Below are positions 46,423 to 59,036 of a stretch of 64,000 nt of DNA, piece by piece (within the stretch, counting starts at the first letter, position 1; every line of letters begins with the position of its first letter). Where the stretch lies: NCBI GenBank assembly GCA_026874595.1, contig CM049315.1, forward strand, positions 12,278,664 through 12,342,663, in the 5' to 3' direction. The notes beneath the pieces were generated by a model. It was not told the origin of the DNA, did not search any database, and saw only the letters and a program-made list of their open reading frames with translations. This DNA is from Sipunculus nudus (lineage: Eukaryota; Annelida; Sipuncula; Golfingiida; Sipunculidae). The position numbers and the translations under genes are program-made.

Positions 46423-46517
46423 CTTTCGTAAAGAACGGCCGCTCTGTTTTGTCATATTCCGGGGATATTAGTACTTGGTTCACTCGCTGTAGATCTTCAA
46501 CGAAACCTGACACTATA
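46423..46517 (-). CDS. Cys-loop receptor B, most 5' exon found (N-terminal helix)
   Basis: Donor AAAG/GTGAGC, phase 1. Encodes FVEDLQRVNQVLISPEYDKT then ERPFFTK, matching the family's N-terminal helix and the Y-D-x-x-x-R-P motif. The start is taken from acceptor GGATCCTATTTCAG (46517); a second AG at 46506 would shorten it by 11 nt with a different phase. The upstream signal-peptide exon is not identified. Confidence 0.8.
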
Positions 46518-46712
46518 CTGAAATAGGATCCCAGAAAATTGGAATTATGACTGAAGCATGACAAACTAGAAAACAGCATTCTAAGGAATGCAAGCCTGTT
46601 TGATGTTCCAATACGGTTTTGCATTCACTTATTCGGCCCAAATTCCATTTTTTTTTTTATTATTGACAAAACAAAAACATACAAACAAAACTAGCACCAA
46701 AGTGTGCAGTTC

Positions 46713-46747
<35 letters not shown>

Positions 46748-46809
46748 AGACATCACATATATTACAATACATTGATTATACATACACAAACAATAATATA
46801 GTAATAATC

Positions 46810-47583
46810 TTATGACAGATATCCATGTGGATTGATAACATCTTCCTCTGCTTCCCTTTCATTATTTTCTATTAAATCCCAAATCAAACGCAATTTATTG
46901 TTTCTTTCAGTGGTCAGAGGACATTCTATCTTTTGCTGATAATTCATATGATTTTTAAATTGATAAATATTTAACTTATGTGCTTTTTCTGTCTTGTAAA
47001 TGTAATATTTTCCATGTAAAAGGATTTTGTTTTCTTTCTTACTTTCCTTATGTGGTATACCTAAGACTACATTTTTTTCAGTAATTATCTCTGCAGCAAT
47101 ATTATAATAAATTCTTATTTCATTCCAAAATCTCTGGACAAAATCACAATTAAAAAATAAATGTGAAATATCTTCAACCTCATTATTACAATATCTACAA
47201 TAAGGATCATCTGATACCCCATATTTATAAAGTTTTCCTTTAAGGCAAAGGTATCTATGTAATATTTTATACTGAAATTCACTAATTTTTCTATCTTTGC
47301 ACAAATTTCCATTTGTATAAAGGACACTCCATTCTTCATCTTTTACATTATACAGGTATCCATATTTATCCTTAGATATAACACTATTTAATTTTACTCT
47401 TCCAACATAATATTCATATGCCTGTTTTGATATAATATTTTCAACCTCTCTAGTACCATTTTTTATTTTACATTTAACTGAGGTAATATCTAATATCTTG
47501 TACTGGTCTTCAGTATGGTATTCAATATGACAAAACGTCCTTTTACACTGACTTGCTATGGCTCTGTAAATCATATAATCCAA
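46810..47583 (-). pseudogene. LINE ORF2 C-terminal region
   Basis: KISEFQYKILHRYL followed by PYCRYCNNEVEDISHLFFNC, the C-x2-C..H-x3-F-x-C zinc motif found near the end of L1-type ORF2 proteins. Open to a stop at 46810. Confidence 0.88.
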
Positions 47584-48066
47584 CTGTTTAGCACCTCGAT
47601 TTAACCAGTACTTAAAATTTATATTTTTGCCATTCTCTTGATAAATGTCATTTACGAAAATAAGTCCAGACTCGTATAAGCTTTTTGAGAAAAAAGGTTT
47701 GTTTTTTCTAGTTATTCTAAATTATTCCAAACAATAGGGCTCATTAAATCCACTGAACGAATCTCTTTCCAATTCATAAATAATTGGACATAAATTTCTG
47801 GCATTTTATCCTTCAAATACTCTTGACTATAATAACATTGTAACAGTAATTCTGTTCCCCCAAATCTATCACAAAAACTATCTAAAAGAAATTTCCAGTC
47901 CTTTTCTGAGCTGTCTATATATCTTTTTAACCACATTATTTGCTTCCCTTTAATGAAACTTTCAATGTGAAGCATATTCATTCCCCCTTCTTCATATGGC
48001 TTTATCAACAAATTTCTCTGTACTTTACCTCTTTTTTGTCCATTCCAAATAAAAAGCCATATAATT

Positions 48067-49200
48067 TTACTTAATCTCTCCAAAAAGCTTTTTGGCACAA
48101 CAAAATTGCATATAAGATGAGAAACATAACGATTTTGTTATTAAAATTCTACCAGATAATGATAAATTCCTCTGCTTCCAGATATTAGTGATTTCATAAA
48201 TACTCTGAATTTTAGGTTCAAAATTATATTCATTTATTAATTCACTGTTATATGACAGGTATGTTCCTAACACTTTAACTCCTTTCAACCATCTTAAGCC
48301 TAAAGGTTGATCCTCACAATTTTTTAAATTCCCTAACCACATTCCTTCCGTCTTTTCTTTATTCATTTTTAAACCAGAGTATCTCGAAAACTCTTCAAAT
48401 ATTTTCATTACTAAAGTTACAGATTCTATATCTTTTAAAATTAATGTGGTATCATCAGCATACAGCACCAATTTTAATTCCTGATCTTTAAATTTGATAC
48501 CTTTTATATCTGGATTATATCGAATATTAATTGCAATTATCTCTAGGCACAAAATAAACAAGTAGAGTGACAATGGATCACCCTGTCTAACCCCTCTTTT
48601 CACATCAAAGTACCCTGATGAATATCCATTATTTATTACACATGCCTCTACATTGCTATTAAATAATTTTACCCATTTTATTAAAGATGTCCCAAAATTA
48701 AAACTTTCTAGGGCTGTATATATATAAATCTCCATTCCAAAGTATCAAAAGCTTTTTCATAATCGATTGTAAGTAATATCCCACTCTTCTTTTTATCATT
48801 CATATAAAACATAACATCTAAAATAGTTCTGATCGCTTCTGCTATTGATGTGTTTCTCATAAATCCATATTGGTTTCTATGTATTAATTTTGAGATAATT
48901 TTCTTGACTCTAAATGAAATTGCTTTTGTCATGATTTTATAATCTATGTTTAATAAAGAAATAGGGCGCCAATTTTTTATGTAAGATCGATCCTTTCCTT
49001 TTTTTCTATCAGAGTTATCACTGCTTGTCTCTGTGAAGCTGTTAAAGCTTCAGTATCCATAGAAAAATTAAAGCTGTTCACCATTATATCTGCTAGCTGC
49101 CCCCAGAAATAAATTATAAATTCAGCCGTTATCCCATCATTACCAGGAGACTTGTTATTTTTGAAACTCTTTGCTGCTTTAAAGCATTCTTCTGTTGATA
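48067..49200 (-). pseudogene. LINE reverse transcriptase region
   Basis: KSPGNDGITAEF, QYGFMRNTSIAEAI, IDYEKAFDTLEW (catalytic Asp), GVRQGDPLS and YADDT at 48448-48462. All RT catalytic motifs are present but spread over three frames. Confidence 0.92.
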
Positions 49201-49779
49201 AGTATCCTTCGCAGTGTTGTTGTTCTTCCAAAGTTAATTTTGGAATATTATTATTCATACAAAAAAATAAACTTTGAGCAATATTTTCGGTTCCATTGTG
49301 CTTAGATGAGTATAGTTTTTCAAACAAATGTTTTTCTTCTTTTAATATATTCCAAATGCCTGTAATTAAATTTCCATTTTCATCTCTAAGTTGTTTTATG
49401 TGTTTCTTTTTTCCATTTCTTTTTTCTAATGAATAAAAATATTTAGTACTTTTTTCTCCTTTTTCTAGCCACCTAATTTTAGCTCTTGTGATTATTCCTT
49501 CAACTTTCTCCTCATATGATTTCTGTAATTTGAGACTAAGATTTTCATATTTTTCTGTAAATTCTTCTTTATCTTCTAATTCCTGTAATTCCCCAAGGAT
49601 ACACATTTCTTCTTCCCTTTTTTCTTAACATTTAGCTTTAGAGTATTTTATTGTTTCTTTGCGGATTTTATATTTTATTAGTTCCCATTGTAAATTGGGA
49701 TTATAATTATAATTCTCATTTATCCATTCTTCTAGTTTATCCTTCATATGTTGTACATAAGTTTTATCTGTCAAAAGTC

Positions 49780-50535
49780 TGTTATTAAATTTCCAATATC
49801 CCCTTCCCCGTTTTTCTTCATCATATTCGTTTATTACAATAGAAATACTGGAATGATCAGATTTAAAAGCAGGTAATATTGATACATCTGAAATTCTGTC
49901 TTGCAACAAGGTAGAAATTAAAAAATAATCAATTCTACTATATAGCTTTTTTGTTTTTTGTCGCCATGTATACCTCTTTTCTGTAGGGTGCTTTATTCTC
50001 CATATATCTTGCAAATCTAATTTTGTTTGAATTTTTGTAATTTCGTCTACTGCTCTAGTCCTACTATAAATTAGTCCACCTTTCTTATCCATTTCTGTCA
50101 ACACTGTGTTCCAATCTCCTCCAATTATAACATAATGATCTTGATCTAAAGTTAATTCCTCAATTTCCTTATAAACTTTCTTATAAAATAAAACTTTTGC
50201 CTGTCATCATTAGGGGAATACAAGTTAACTACTACATATGAGTATTTTTCAATATAAAATTTCAAAATTACAAATCTTCCATCCTTGTCTTTAACTGTAA
50301 TTAAATTCTCTAAATTAAGATTATTTGAGATAAAACAGGCAACTCCTCTACTATGATTCGACCCATGGCTCATTACTGTTTTCCCTCCCCATTCATTTTT
50401 CCATATATTTTCATCATTACTTTCACTATAAGTTTCTTGAAATAATGCTATACTAGGTTTATGTTCTCTTACCCAACTGAAAATAGCCCTTCTTTTCTTA
50501 AAATTTCTCAGCCCTCTGACATTCATACTCAACAA
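49780..50535 (-). pseudogene. LINE apurinic endonuclease region
   Basis: MLSMNVRGL, LFQETYS, KNEWGG, NLYSPN, GGDWN, SRIDYFLIS and SDHS: the N, E, D and H catalytic positions are all visible. One frameshift near 50165 splits NLYSPN from GGDWN. Confidence 0.92.
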
Positions 50536-51000
50536 TTTTATATTATAATTAAATATAACACTAAAAATAAGCTCATGCTCATAATACTCATCTCAATGAT
50601 AAACCATACTCTATTATCAAAATTTTGCTCCTTAAATAACAATAATCTGTTATCCATACAAAAATACACATCTTTAAAAGCGTACATAATGACTATAAAA
50701 ATAACATTTAACCCTATATCAGATATAAATATTACTATACTGCTACCCCACATGTTTCCTGATATTGTTACTACACACAAACAACAGCAAAACATAAATG
50801 TCTCTGCACAGAGTTTTGAACAATGAAAAAAATATTGTTTACATTCATTAATTTGTAAATCTAACAACTGAATGTGCAGATTCATCATCGAGCTAACTGC
50901 TGATGCAAGTAGCCCGATATGCACCTTGTACCAACATGGCCGGCCCCCACATTTTAATACATGCAAGTCTTTGTTGTTTATCATTATCATTGTTAACACC

Positions 51001-51663
51001 TGAATCTGTGACAAATGAAAATGATCAATTTATATGTATATTATCTATGTTAATAAACAACCATATGTGGACTTAAACCATTGACTATCCTATCTTCTAT
51101 TTATGTCATGTCCTGTTCACTCATAATTGTTCTTATATTATTTTTTAATATATTTTAACTATACAGATGGAGTTCAACAAAGTTTTGGATGTATAACTAA
51201 ACCATTAGCTTTAATCAAATCAAGTAAACATTAAGTACTAATAACTGATACAACTTTTTTTTCTTCAAAATGATGCATTGAAAAGTATAAACTGATAATT
51301 ATTAATATAATACCAATAATTAAGTTTATATTCCAGCAATATCATTAAACCATGGCCCTCTTTGATCAGAAAGAAATAAGAAGTAAGCCTATGATTTCAT
51401 TATTCCTTTCCCCATCCAAGAAAGGGGGTGGGGGGGGGGGGGCAAGAAAACCAAATAACCCTGATCACCCCCACCCCAAACCCGAGAATCCCAAAACATA
51501 TTTAGTTGTTATATATAAATGCTTACAATACTATGAATTATAATCTAAGCGGTCCGAGCCACATCTTTCAAATTTAATTATCAATCATATAGTGAGAACT
51601 GATATACATCCTAACGGATGTATATTTCCATTTCTTTCGTACATAAGTGACTGCATTTACATT
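51001..51663. other. non-coding stretch
   Basis: AT-rich, G-rich tract at 51425-51442. Nothing else recognised. Confidence 0.5.
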
Positions 51664-51825
51664 TGTGAATATTCCTTGATGATGTATCTGAATCTGATCA
51701 TGTGCCGGATCCACTACAAAATCATATCGATTCTTCATTGGCCCATTCTAAATTGCCCTGATTTCATAGGATTCCGTTTCTGATTGCGTGAGATATATTG
51801 TAAACAAACGCTCAAACACACGAAT
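51664..51825 (+). repeat. dispersed repeat family R2, copy 2
   Basis: Counterpart of 1685-1850 in the same orientation. Confidence 0.75.
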
Positions 51826-52374
51826 GAGGACGAACAAATACCGGAGGCAGTACAGCATAATATAAAAAAACAATACAGGGGACACAATGAAAAAGATACA
51901 ACCCTCATGAATGGATACGACAGGCACATAGAGTGCAAATCCTCTTTTAATTATTTTTTTCATGCAAAATAAGTTAAAACTAAAAATTGATTTTCAGTGA
52001 AAATCAGAAACCAATTGTTTAGGACATCATCACTCTACCTTGCAAATAAAAGGAAGCGTTTCCATCACGACATTTTGACAGGGTCATGCGTAACCGACGT
52101 TGATTGATTTTTGCACATTGTCCGTTTCTTTACCCCTGCATGTACAGCTGTTATATCTCATACATTTTTTGTAAAGTCTATCAAAGCGAAAAAAAAATAT
52201 TTGGTACCGGAGACATAAAGAGGAAAGATGTGTTATTTACTGTTTATTTTTATCCTGTATATAATTTATAATGGAACATGAGTAATTAACATGACCACAC
52301 CAAGCGACATCTTTCTACAACCCTCATGAAATGGATACGACAGGGAACAATGAAGACGCCATGATTAAGACCAC

Positions 52375-52575
52375 TGTTGCTCGAATCGCTATTTGTGGTG
52401 TTATTATGCAAGAAAACAACCTAAGAAGGCGTTTCTACTACACACAGGCGTCTTTATGTAATATAAAGATATAAAATAGTCTTTATATTGCATATAGAGA
52501 CCTGTGTGTAGAAGAACGGGTATATTAGGTTGTTTTCTTGCATAATAACCCCACAAGTAACGATTCGAGCAACTG
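52375..52575. repeat. long inverted repeat, 95-bp arms, 10-bp loop
   Basis: Left arm 52375-52469 (TGCTCGAATCGCTATTTGTG.. GTTATTATGCAAGAAAACAA.. CTACACACAGG.. TATAAAGA) is mirrored by 52480-52575 with roughly 85 percent identity; the spacer is TATAAAATAG. Could be a fold-back element or a hairpin precursor. Confidence 0.9.
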
Positions 52576-52585
52576 TATTGGGACT

Positions 52586-52604
52586 CCCCCCCCCCCCCCC
52601 CCCC
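52586..52604. repeat. C19 homopolymer
   Basis: Uninterrupted C run followed by A10, directly after the inverted repeat. Confidence 0.95.
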
Positions 52605-53793
52605 AAAAAAAAAATATGGATACCAGTGGAAGCGGAATATTGCGAAATGTTTGAAATTATAATTAAGGCCTTTTTAAGAGCAGATAACGGCATATTTTGG
52701 GTATAAGTATGCACTCGAAATAAGGAAAACTTGTTTGATTAAAGTACTCCAGTGTTTTTATATAGATACCCCCGTAATTTTGTTAAGTGCCTGTGCCATA
52801 GTTGAGGGCTAAAAGAGGCCAGCAGTCCTTGAGCATTGGTCCAGTAGTTATTTGTGTCAAATTATACGTAAAGCCCATTATAACGTCATCGCTCTTCCCG
52901 GCCATGTTTATAACAATGGGATTGTGGATATAATATATCGCCTGTAAAGTGAAGTTGTTTCTCATATTCCATTTTGACTTGTCTGCAGGAAAATCATATC
53001 AAGTATAGTTCGTTTTTTTATCAACAGTTAATAACGTATTTTCTTCTCCCTGTCCTTGGTTGCAAATATTTGGGTTTGTTTGCCTTGACAAAAATAAATG
53101 ACAAAAAAAATCAGTTGAACAGGGGTCATGGAAGTGATATATGTGTTGCTATTCTTACTGTGAAGGGTCCGCTGCAATACGTTCAGCTGACATATAAACC
53201 AGCGATAAAGGTGTGCATGAGCGAAGGCGTGATCGGAAATGAGAGTTAGAGCAAGTTTATCAGACATTTAGTGGTTGCAACTGTCGCGGTGCGCGTAAAC
53301 GGGAAAAAAGATGTATTTGCCTGTTTCTTTCATTCACTGGATATGAGCTTAGTGGGTCTAATGTGTTACCATTCGGAACTCCTCGACCGAATTCGTGTTC
53401 TAACCTCGGATGTATCAAGGGCGCAGCCATATTGCCCAAGACAGTAGTTCGGGGGGGAAGGTCAAGGCCGCGTTTCCGGGCGATTGAAAAGAAACTAACT
53501 TTTATAGAGACACGCCCTGCATGTGATTGATATTATTGATTATGTTTAAGGAAAATATGTCGAGAGGCCCGTAGGCTTCTTATAGTTAATGTATTTTCTG
53601 CATTGCTGTAGTTTCGCCTAAAGTCCGTTACACTACCCCTGTGCACCTGATTTTTCGCGATTATCACTGCATAAGACAAACTTGCCAAACAAAATTAACA
53701 CCAATGGCATAAAGTGGCAAATGGGTAATTTTTGGTACCTTAATTACCTGCCTACGATATAAATATTATTTACTTTAAGACCTGGTTGACATT

Positions 53794-53797
<4 letters not shown>
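52605..53797. other. non-coding stretch
   Basis: No exon or RNA gene recognised; short frames on both strands lack domains. Confidence 0.5.

Positions 53798-53843
<46 letters not shown>
53798..53843. repeat. (TA)n microsatellite
   Basis: 46 bp of uninterrupted TA. Confidence 0.97.
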
Positions 53844-53845
<2 letters not shown>

Positions 53846-54021
53846 ATCCATGGTTCATGGCGTCCCTAAGTGGCCATTGTTTATTCTTCTTGGATATGTT
53901 ATGTATAAAGTAATGTAATGTGTATATAAAGTAATGTGACGTGAAAGTGAAGCGCGTGCACGCGGAGAATATAAGTTTCGCTGTAAACAGAGGTCAGCAA
54001 CTCTTGATCATCTGTAGCATG

Positions 54022-54078
54022 GTTCCCAGCCTGACTTGCGCTACGCTCACTCAGCGTAGCGCAAGGCAGGCTGGGAAC
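54022..54078. repeat. near-perfect 57-bp hairpin
   Basis: Arms 54022-54047 and 54053-54078 (GTTCCCAGCCTGACTTGCGC.. and its complement) pair over 26 bp with a single mismatch and a 5-base loop CACTC. GC-rich in AT-rich surroundings. Confidence 0.92.
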
Positions 54079-57000
54079 AGTGCTAGGTCCCATAGCCACT
54101 TGTGTACGTCACGTCTATTATGACGTCATTACTATTCCCTGATATGCCTATTTCACAGATCAGTGGCAAGATGTCACTACAAAATAGACTAGACTCATAA
54201 AATGGTTAAATTTTTTTACAGGAAAATGACAAAAGGAAGGCTATTATTTCCTTAATAGCTAATTATGCATTTACCTCTTTCTGCCCTAAGTACAAAGGTT
54301 TGGCGTTCTTAGACTCGCAAAAAATAATCGCGAAAGAAGAAATGGGCAGGGGTGCTGGAACGGACTATATAAGTTTTGATGCATGAGGATAAGGTTGACA
54401 CCAAAGGGTGCCCTTTCTGGTGTGATTTTTACTCTCGTGCTGTTTCATTCTTCACCCTGTTACCATGACACCTTGAAGACGTCGTGCAAAAAGATAAAAT
54501 ACCTTATTAGGCCTATAACGCTTATTATTTGATAACAATATATATAAAAAATATCGTTGTTTGCCGTAATTCCGGCGCAGATAATACCACATCCGTGGGC
54601 ATATCCTATGGCCATATAGGTACATCTTGCCTAATATCGAGTGTCTCGCGAGATTAAGCAAGATGTTCCGAGTGATGAGTCGCGAACCAGTCTACGCAAA
54701 ACCCTCACGTGCAGTTGGTGACGTCATAGAATCGGATTTCATCAATATATGACGTTATCTTTCCTACGATGACGTCAACATATGTTGTTTTATTACTAGG
54801 AGCTGGATGTCAATGACCTATATATATAGGACGCACATGGCCTATCGTAAACAGGATTTAACACAACAAATGAACCAAATGCCGAATATGTGAAATGCTG
54901 TTACTGAAAATTCAATACATTTAAAACATTCTGGATACCACACGTCTGGTGATCTGATATAAACCATGATTTGTCAACCTCGATTTTGTTGGTCAAGTGT
55001 CTTATAACACTTATTCAGATTGAGCGCCTGTCACACGTTGTTTATTTACACATGCGACCTACGTTACTGGCATTGGTACAAGTATATAACAACCCTCAAC
55101 TTAAAGCGAACCCAAACTGTTGTGGTAATAACTTAAATTTTAAGGGTTAAATATAGTGTACATTTTAAATGGGCCGATAAAGTGAGCTGCAAATATTATA
55201 AGAATACAATACAATTTATATATATATATTGATGGATTATATTCACTTTTGACCTTTAGTACCTGTATATATATGTATATATGTATATATATATATATAT
55301 ATATATTCATTATTATTATTATTTTTATTATTTTTTTTATTATTATTATTATAATTATTACAATGCGTGGTTAGTAAATGTTATTAAAGAATAATAGTAA
55401 TGCTGATATTAGTTTTGAGGGGTAACTGGTGTATGTTGATTTGACCGCTGAAGTGAATTGCAAAATTATAAATATAGAATTTCAGTAGGACCACTTGGCA
55501 GAACATCGCAAAATATAGGTAGCATTTCAAATTTAAATAAAACGAAAATCAGCAAATGTCGTCATATAACATCCCTTCGTTAGTTTATTGAATATATATG
55601 AAATTATAACAACAATGAATGGTTAGGAACTGTGATCCCATCTTATTATATTAAACAGAGAGACGGTAAAACTAAAAATGTCGACGATGTGTCCATATTT
55701 TGGTTCAGCTGAATTATCTGGTGACCAAATCTGAACAGCAATAGCGTAAAGTGAATCCTAATTTTTACACCAATTAGCTTAAACTATATGATGTGAGTTC
55801 ACCTGTTTAATAAATTAATTCGGTAAAATTATAAAAAATATGGGTTCACACGTAGAGTACCTATTTCAAGTATTTGTTACTGCAATACTTGACCCATATT
55901 TTTCTACATAAAGAATTGGTTAATTTGTAAAATAAACTCCCAAAATACATACGTGTAAATGAAGGGGAACATATATTTCTATATTTATTATTATTAATAA
56001 TAATACATATGTATAATAAATGTTATCCTGAAAAATCATTGATTTAATGGCCACATGAAAAAGAGGTCCCCTATGAACCCCTATGAAATATTAACCGAGG
56101 GGGCTGCACAGTCAGAGCAGTCTAGGCCGCCTGGCCTGTCTGCGGAAGAATGGATTATAGATCTATTTTCCCATGTTAATTTGCTTTCCAAGTTCCATTA
56201 ACTAGGTAATAGGTCTGTAGGCTATATCGGGTAATGTGAGCCAGGACTTACCTTGACAAATAGAGTCCTAGGTATACTTGTAAAAGACATCGTAATGCCA
56301 TAATGGTAATTTCCTTATCTGTCTGACGCGTTTTTTAATGACGCCAGTTATAGGTACAATGGAACTTTAGCGGTGACGTCAGAAGACTGATTGTGACGTA
56401 AGAGGTAGTGACCCTCACTTTCTGGTCAGATTGGTAGGCACACAGGGTGGGAATTTTAAAAGTTAGGATAAAAAATGAACCGATGAATTCGTGAAATATG
56501 GAAAGATGTATATATATATATATAAATATATAAACCGCGTCATACTCTGGATTCACTGCTTTTTGGGATTATTACTGTTCAAAGCTTTCCATTTATATTT
56601 TGTGTAATCTAGTGATTAGGGGAAATTCAATCCGCAAACTGATTACTCCAATTTAGTTTCATGCGACAAACCAATCACGCAATTTCTGCAATTTGATTTA
56701 AAACATTTTTGTTTATATAATTTATTACTCTAATACATTGGATAGTATAAAGTAAAGGCTTATCATTTATAAATAAAATAGATTCGTACGTGTAAAACAA
56801 ACAAAAATGCTCCGATTTTTATGCATACATAGACTATTAAATTTCATATACATTATTGCAGACGCCTGAACCATGTATCTGTGCCACCATTTCGGCTTTT
56901 TTCAGTGTTTTATATATGATATGAGTTCTTGATTAATTGTCCGAATACCTACATTTCGAATACGAGAAAAAAAAAAAAAAGAAATAAATGCTCCTCTATG

Positions 57001-58137
57001 ACCTCCGAGTCACATTGTTGTTTATATTGATGATATAATAACTGATTTCCTGACCTATCGATAAACATCTATAGGTTAACAGCTTTGAGATCGACCGACG
57101 TATACTTTTTGTAACCCCCTTAAAACTCCCTACCTCTGAAAAATGGAGAGTAGGCATAAACTGAAACAAATGAAAATAGAAAAAAAAAAAAAAAAAATTA
57201 TAAAATCAACTTGTAGGGAACCTGTCCCAATTTTGGCCTGTACTACCGTGTTACTTTCTTTTATTCCTTGCCGAACTTAATGTTCAAATGGTTAGATGTT
57301 GTATATTTTATATGGAAAACAGTTATACATTCTTGATTTTAAAAAATCAAAACATTTCTAATTTTGTGTTTTTACTGTTGATATTATTTTTTATTGCAAA
57401 ATGTAATATATTGATAATGTTTTAATAAATATTTTTGATATGGGCCTGTGCCAAGCAGAAACTTTTGGGACAGACATTTGGGATCGGAAAATTGGCTGGA
57501 CCCACAACAAGATGAGTCTGAACATATAACTGCCATTGGTTGTTGGGTCTGACCCATCACTCGCTTACAGGTACTTGACACAGTGTGAGGGATTTCGGGG
57601 GGGGGGGGGGGATATAATAAGCACTGGAGAACCCCTCCCCCAACTCACGTTTTAGCATATCTTGTCGTTATCAAGCTGGTTATTCTTACTGTGAGTGGTC
57701 GTTTACCTAAAATATGCCGCTATATCCGCTCAAAAACGCATTTCGAACATTTTGTAGTGTCTCGCTTCCACATATTTTCTTTTAGTTTGATTAACGATAA
57801 GATATGTTAAACAACAGTTGGCGAGGGGTCCTCCAGTGCTCATTGTATCGACCCACACACACGCATAGTGACAAGTGAGTGTGTGTGTGTGCCTGGACCT
57901 GTGTAATGCAGCTGATCTATAATAAGGATTTACTTATGTACAAACTTTTAAATAGTTTGAAGTGATAAGTTTGTCCCTCCTTGTCAGCGGACATTTCCAG
58001 AATGCTGAAGGCCACAACTCGATGGCATTTCATGTATAGCATATAACTAGCTTTACTAACATTATAAAAAATTACAGGAAGCAGCTGATGACCAAAGTTC
58101 AATCATGCATGCTTATATAAAAACCTCCTGCGGGTGT
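54079..58137. other. non-coding stretch, AT-rich
   Basis: No exon recognised. Low-complexity TA/TTA sequence at 55215-55360, A-rich runs near 57180, G run at 57598-57612. Confidence 0.5.
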
Positions 58138-59036
58138 TGTAGATGGTTATTTAATGGGAGGCGTTCACATGAGTTTAAAAGAGGCCCCATAAGAGATCCA
58201 TTTCATGTAAGGCGGTCCCATTGCGATTTATATCATGAAAAGAGGTCCAACAGAAATTTATTTCATAGAAAGAGGACCTATCTCTTTATATCACGGAAAG
58301 AGGCATACCATTGCGATAAATTTCACGGAAATAGGTCTCATAGAGATTAATTTTATTGAAGGAGTTCAGACTGAGATGTTTTTCATGAAAGACGTCCCAT
58401 ATAGATTTATTTCATGGAAAGAGGTATCATGGACTAATTTCATGGAAAGATGTCTAATAGAGATTTATTTCATGGAAAGAGTATCCATAGAGATTTATAT
58501 CATTGAAAGAGTACCAATAGCGATTTGATTGGTGTAAGGGAAAGAGGTATCATGGATTTATTCCAAGGAAAAAGGTCTCATGGAGATTAATTTGATGGAA
58601 AGAGGTCTCATGGAGATTTGTCTTAAGAAAAGAGGTCTCGCCAAGATTTATTTCATAGAGATTTATTTCATGGTTAGAGGTCCCATTAAAATTTATTTTA
58701 TGGAAGCAGGTACCATAGAGATATAATTCACGTAGAGAGATCTCATGGAGATTAATCTCAAGGAATGAGGTCCTACAGGAATTTATTTAAAGGAAGTTGG
58801 GCCCATCGGGATTTGATTAATTTGTAGAAAGAGGTATCACAGAGATTTATTTCATGGAAAGAGGTTCCATGGAGATTTATTCATAGAAAGTGGTCTCATA
58901 GAGAATTATTTCATCGAAAGAGGTACTATAGTTCAAGATCTATTCTATGGAAAGATGTTCCATGGAGATTTATTTCATGGAAAGTGGTCTCATAGAGAAT
59001 TATTTCATGGGAGAATTTTCACAAAGCTTTATTTCA
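58138..59036 (+). repeat. degenerate tandem repeat, about 30-36-bp units
   Basis: About 26 units of the type GAGATTTATTTCATGGAAAG followed by AGGTCTCAT, with spacing drifting between about 28 and 38 bp. Strong sequence drift implies an old array. The two open frames through it are by-products of the period. Confidence 0.92.

Larger units (their letters stand above)
21440..46517 (-). other. gene span: Cys-loop receptor subunit B (anion type), seven exons
   Basis: Exons (5' to 3'): 46517-46423, 45578-45511, 44145-43928, 43684-43602, 34565-34425, 28020-27674, 21670-21440; sizes 95, 68, 218, 83, 141, 347, 231. Every internal junction has GT-AG and matching phase, giving 393 codons plus stop without a break. 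The 68/about 220/83/about 140 pattern is the ancestral GABA-A/glycine receptor exon layout. The product is a pentameric ligand-gated channel subunit of the glycine/GABA/GluCl superfamily. PARV before M2 marks anion selectivity. The signal-peptide exon is not identified: it should lie 5' of 46517, possibly beyond the LINE. Introns total about 24 kb and hold the LTR element, minisatellite and several miniature elements. The neighbour at 62073-63540 is a paralogue in the same orientation. Confidence 0.93.
46650..51000 (-). mobile_element. L1-like LINE, 5'-truncated and frameshifted
   Basis: Minus-strand ORF2: endonuclease 50535-49780, RT 49200-48070, C-terminal zinc region around 47165-47225, 3' end about 46650 with a poly(A) tail (AATAATAAAAAAAAAAA). 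Open blocks 50535-50152, 50104-49625, 49606-48977, 48932-48708, 48735-48067, 48098-47712 and 47583-46810 join only through frameshifts or stops. No ORF1 recognised upstream. Inside, a 30-base T run (minus strand, 46715-46744) interrupts the 3' UTR. It lies just 5' of the first receptor B exon found, same orientation. Confidence 0.92.

Noticed and set aside
50538-51014. 158-codon minus-strand frame just upstream of the LINE endonuclease
   Set aside because: No ORF1-type coiled coil, RRM or zinc knuckle; composition looks like AT-rich 5' flank read by chance.
52783-52965. Minus-strand frame resembling a membrane receptor fragment
   Set aside because: No family motif on inspection; not in phase with the receptor exons.
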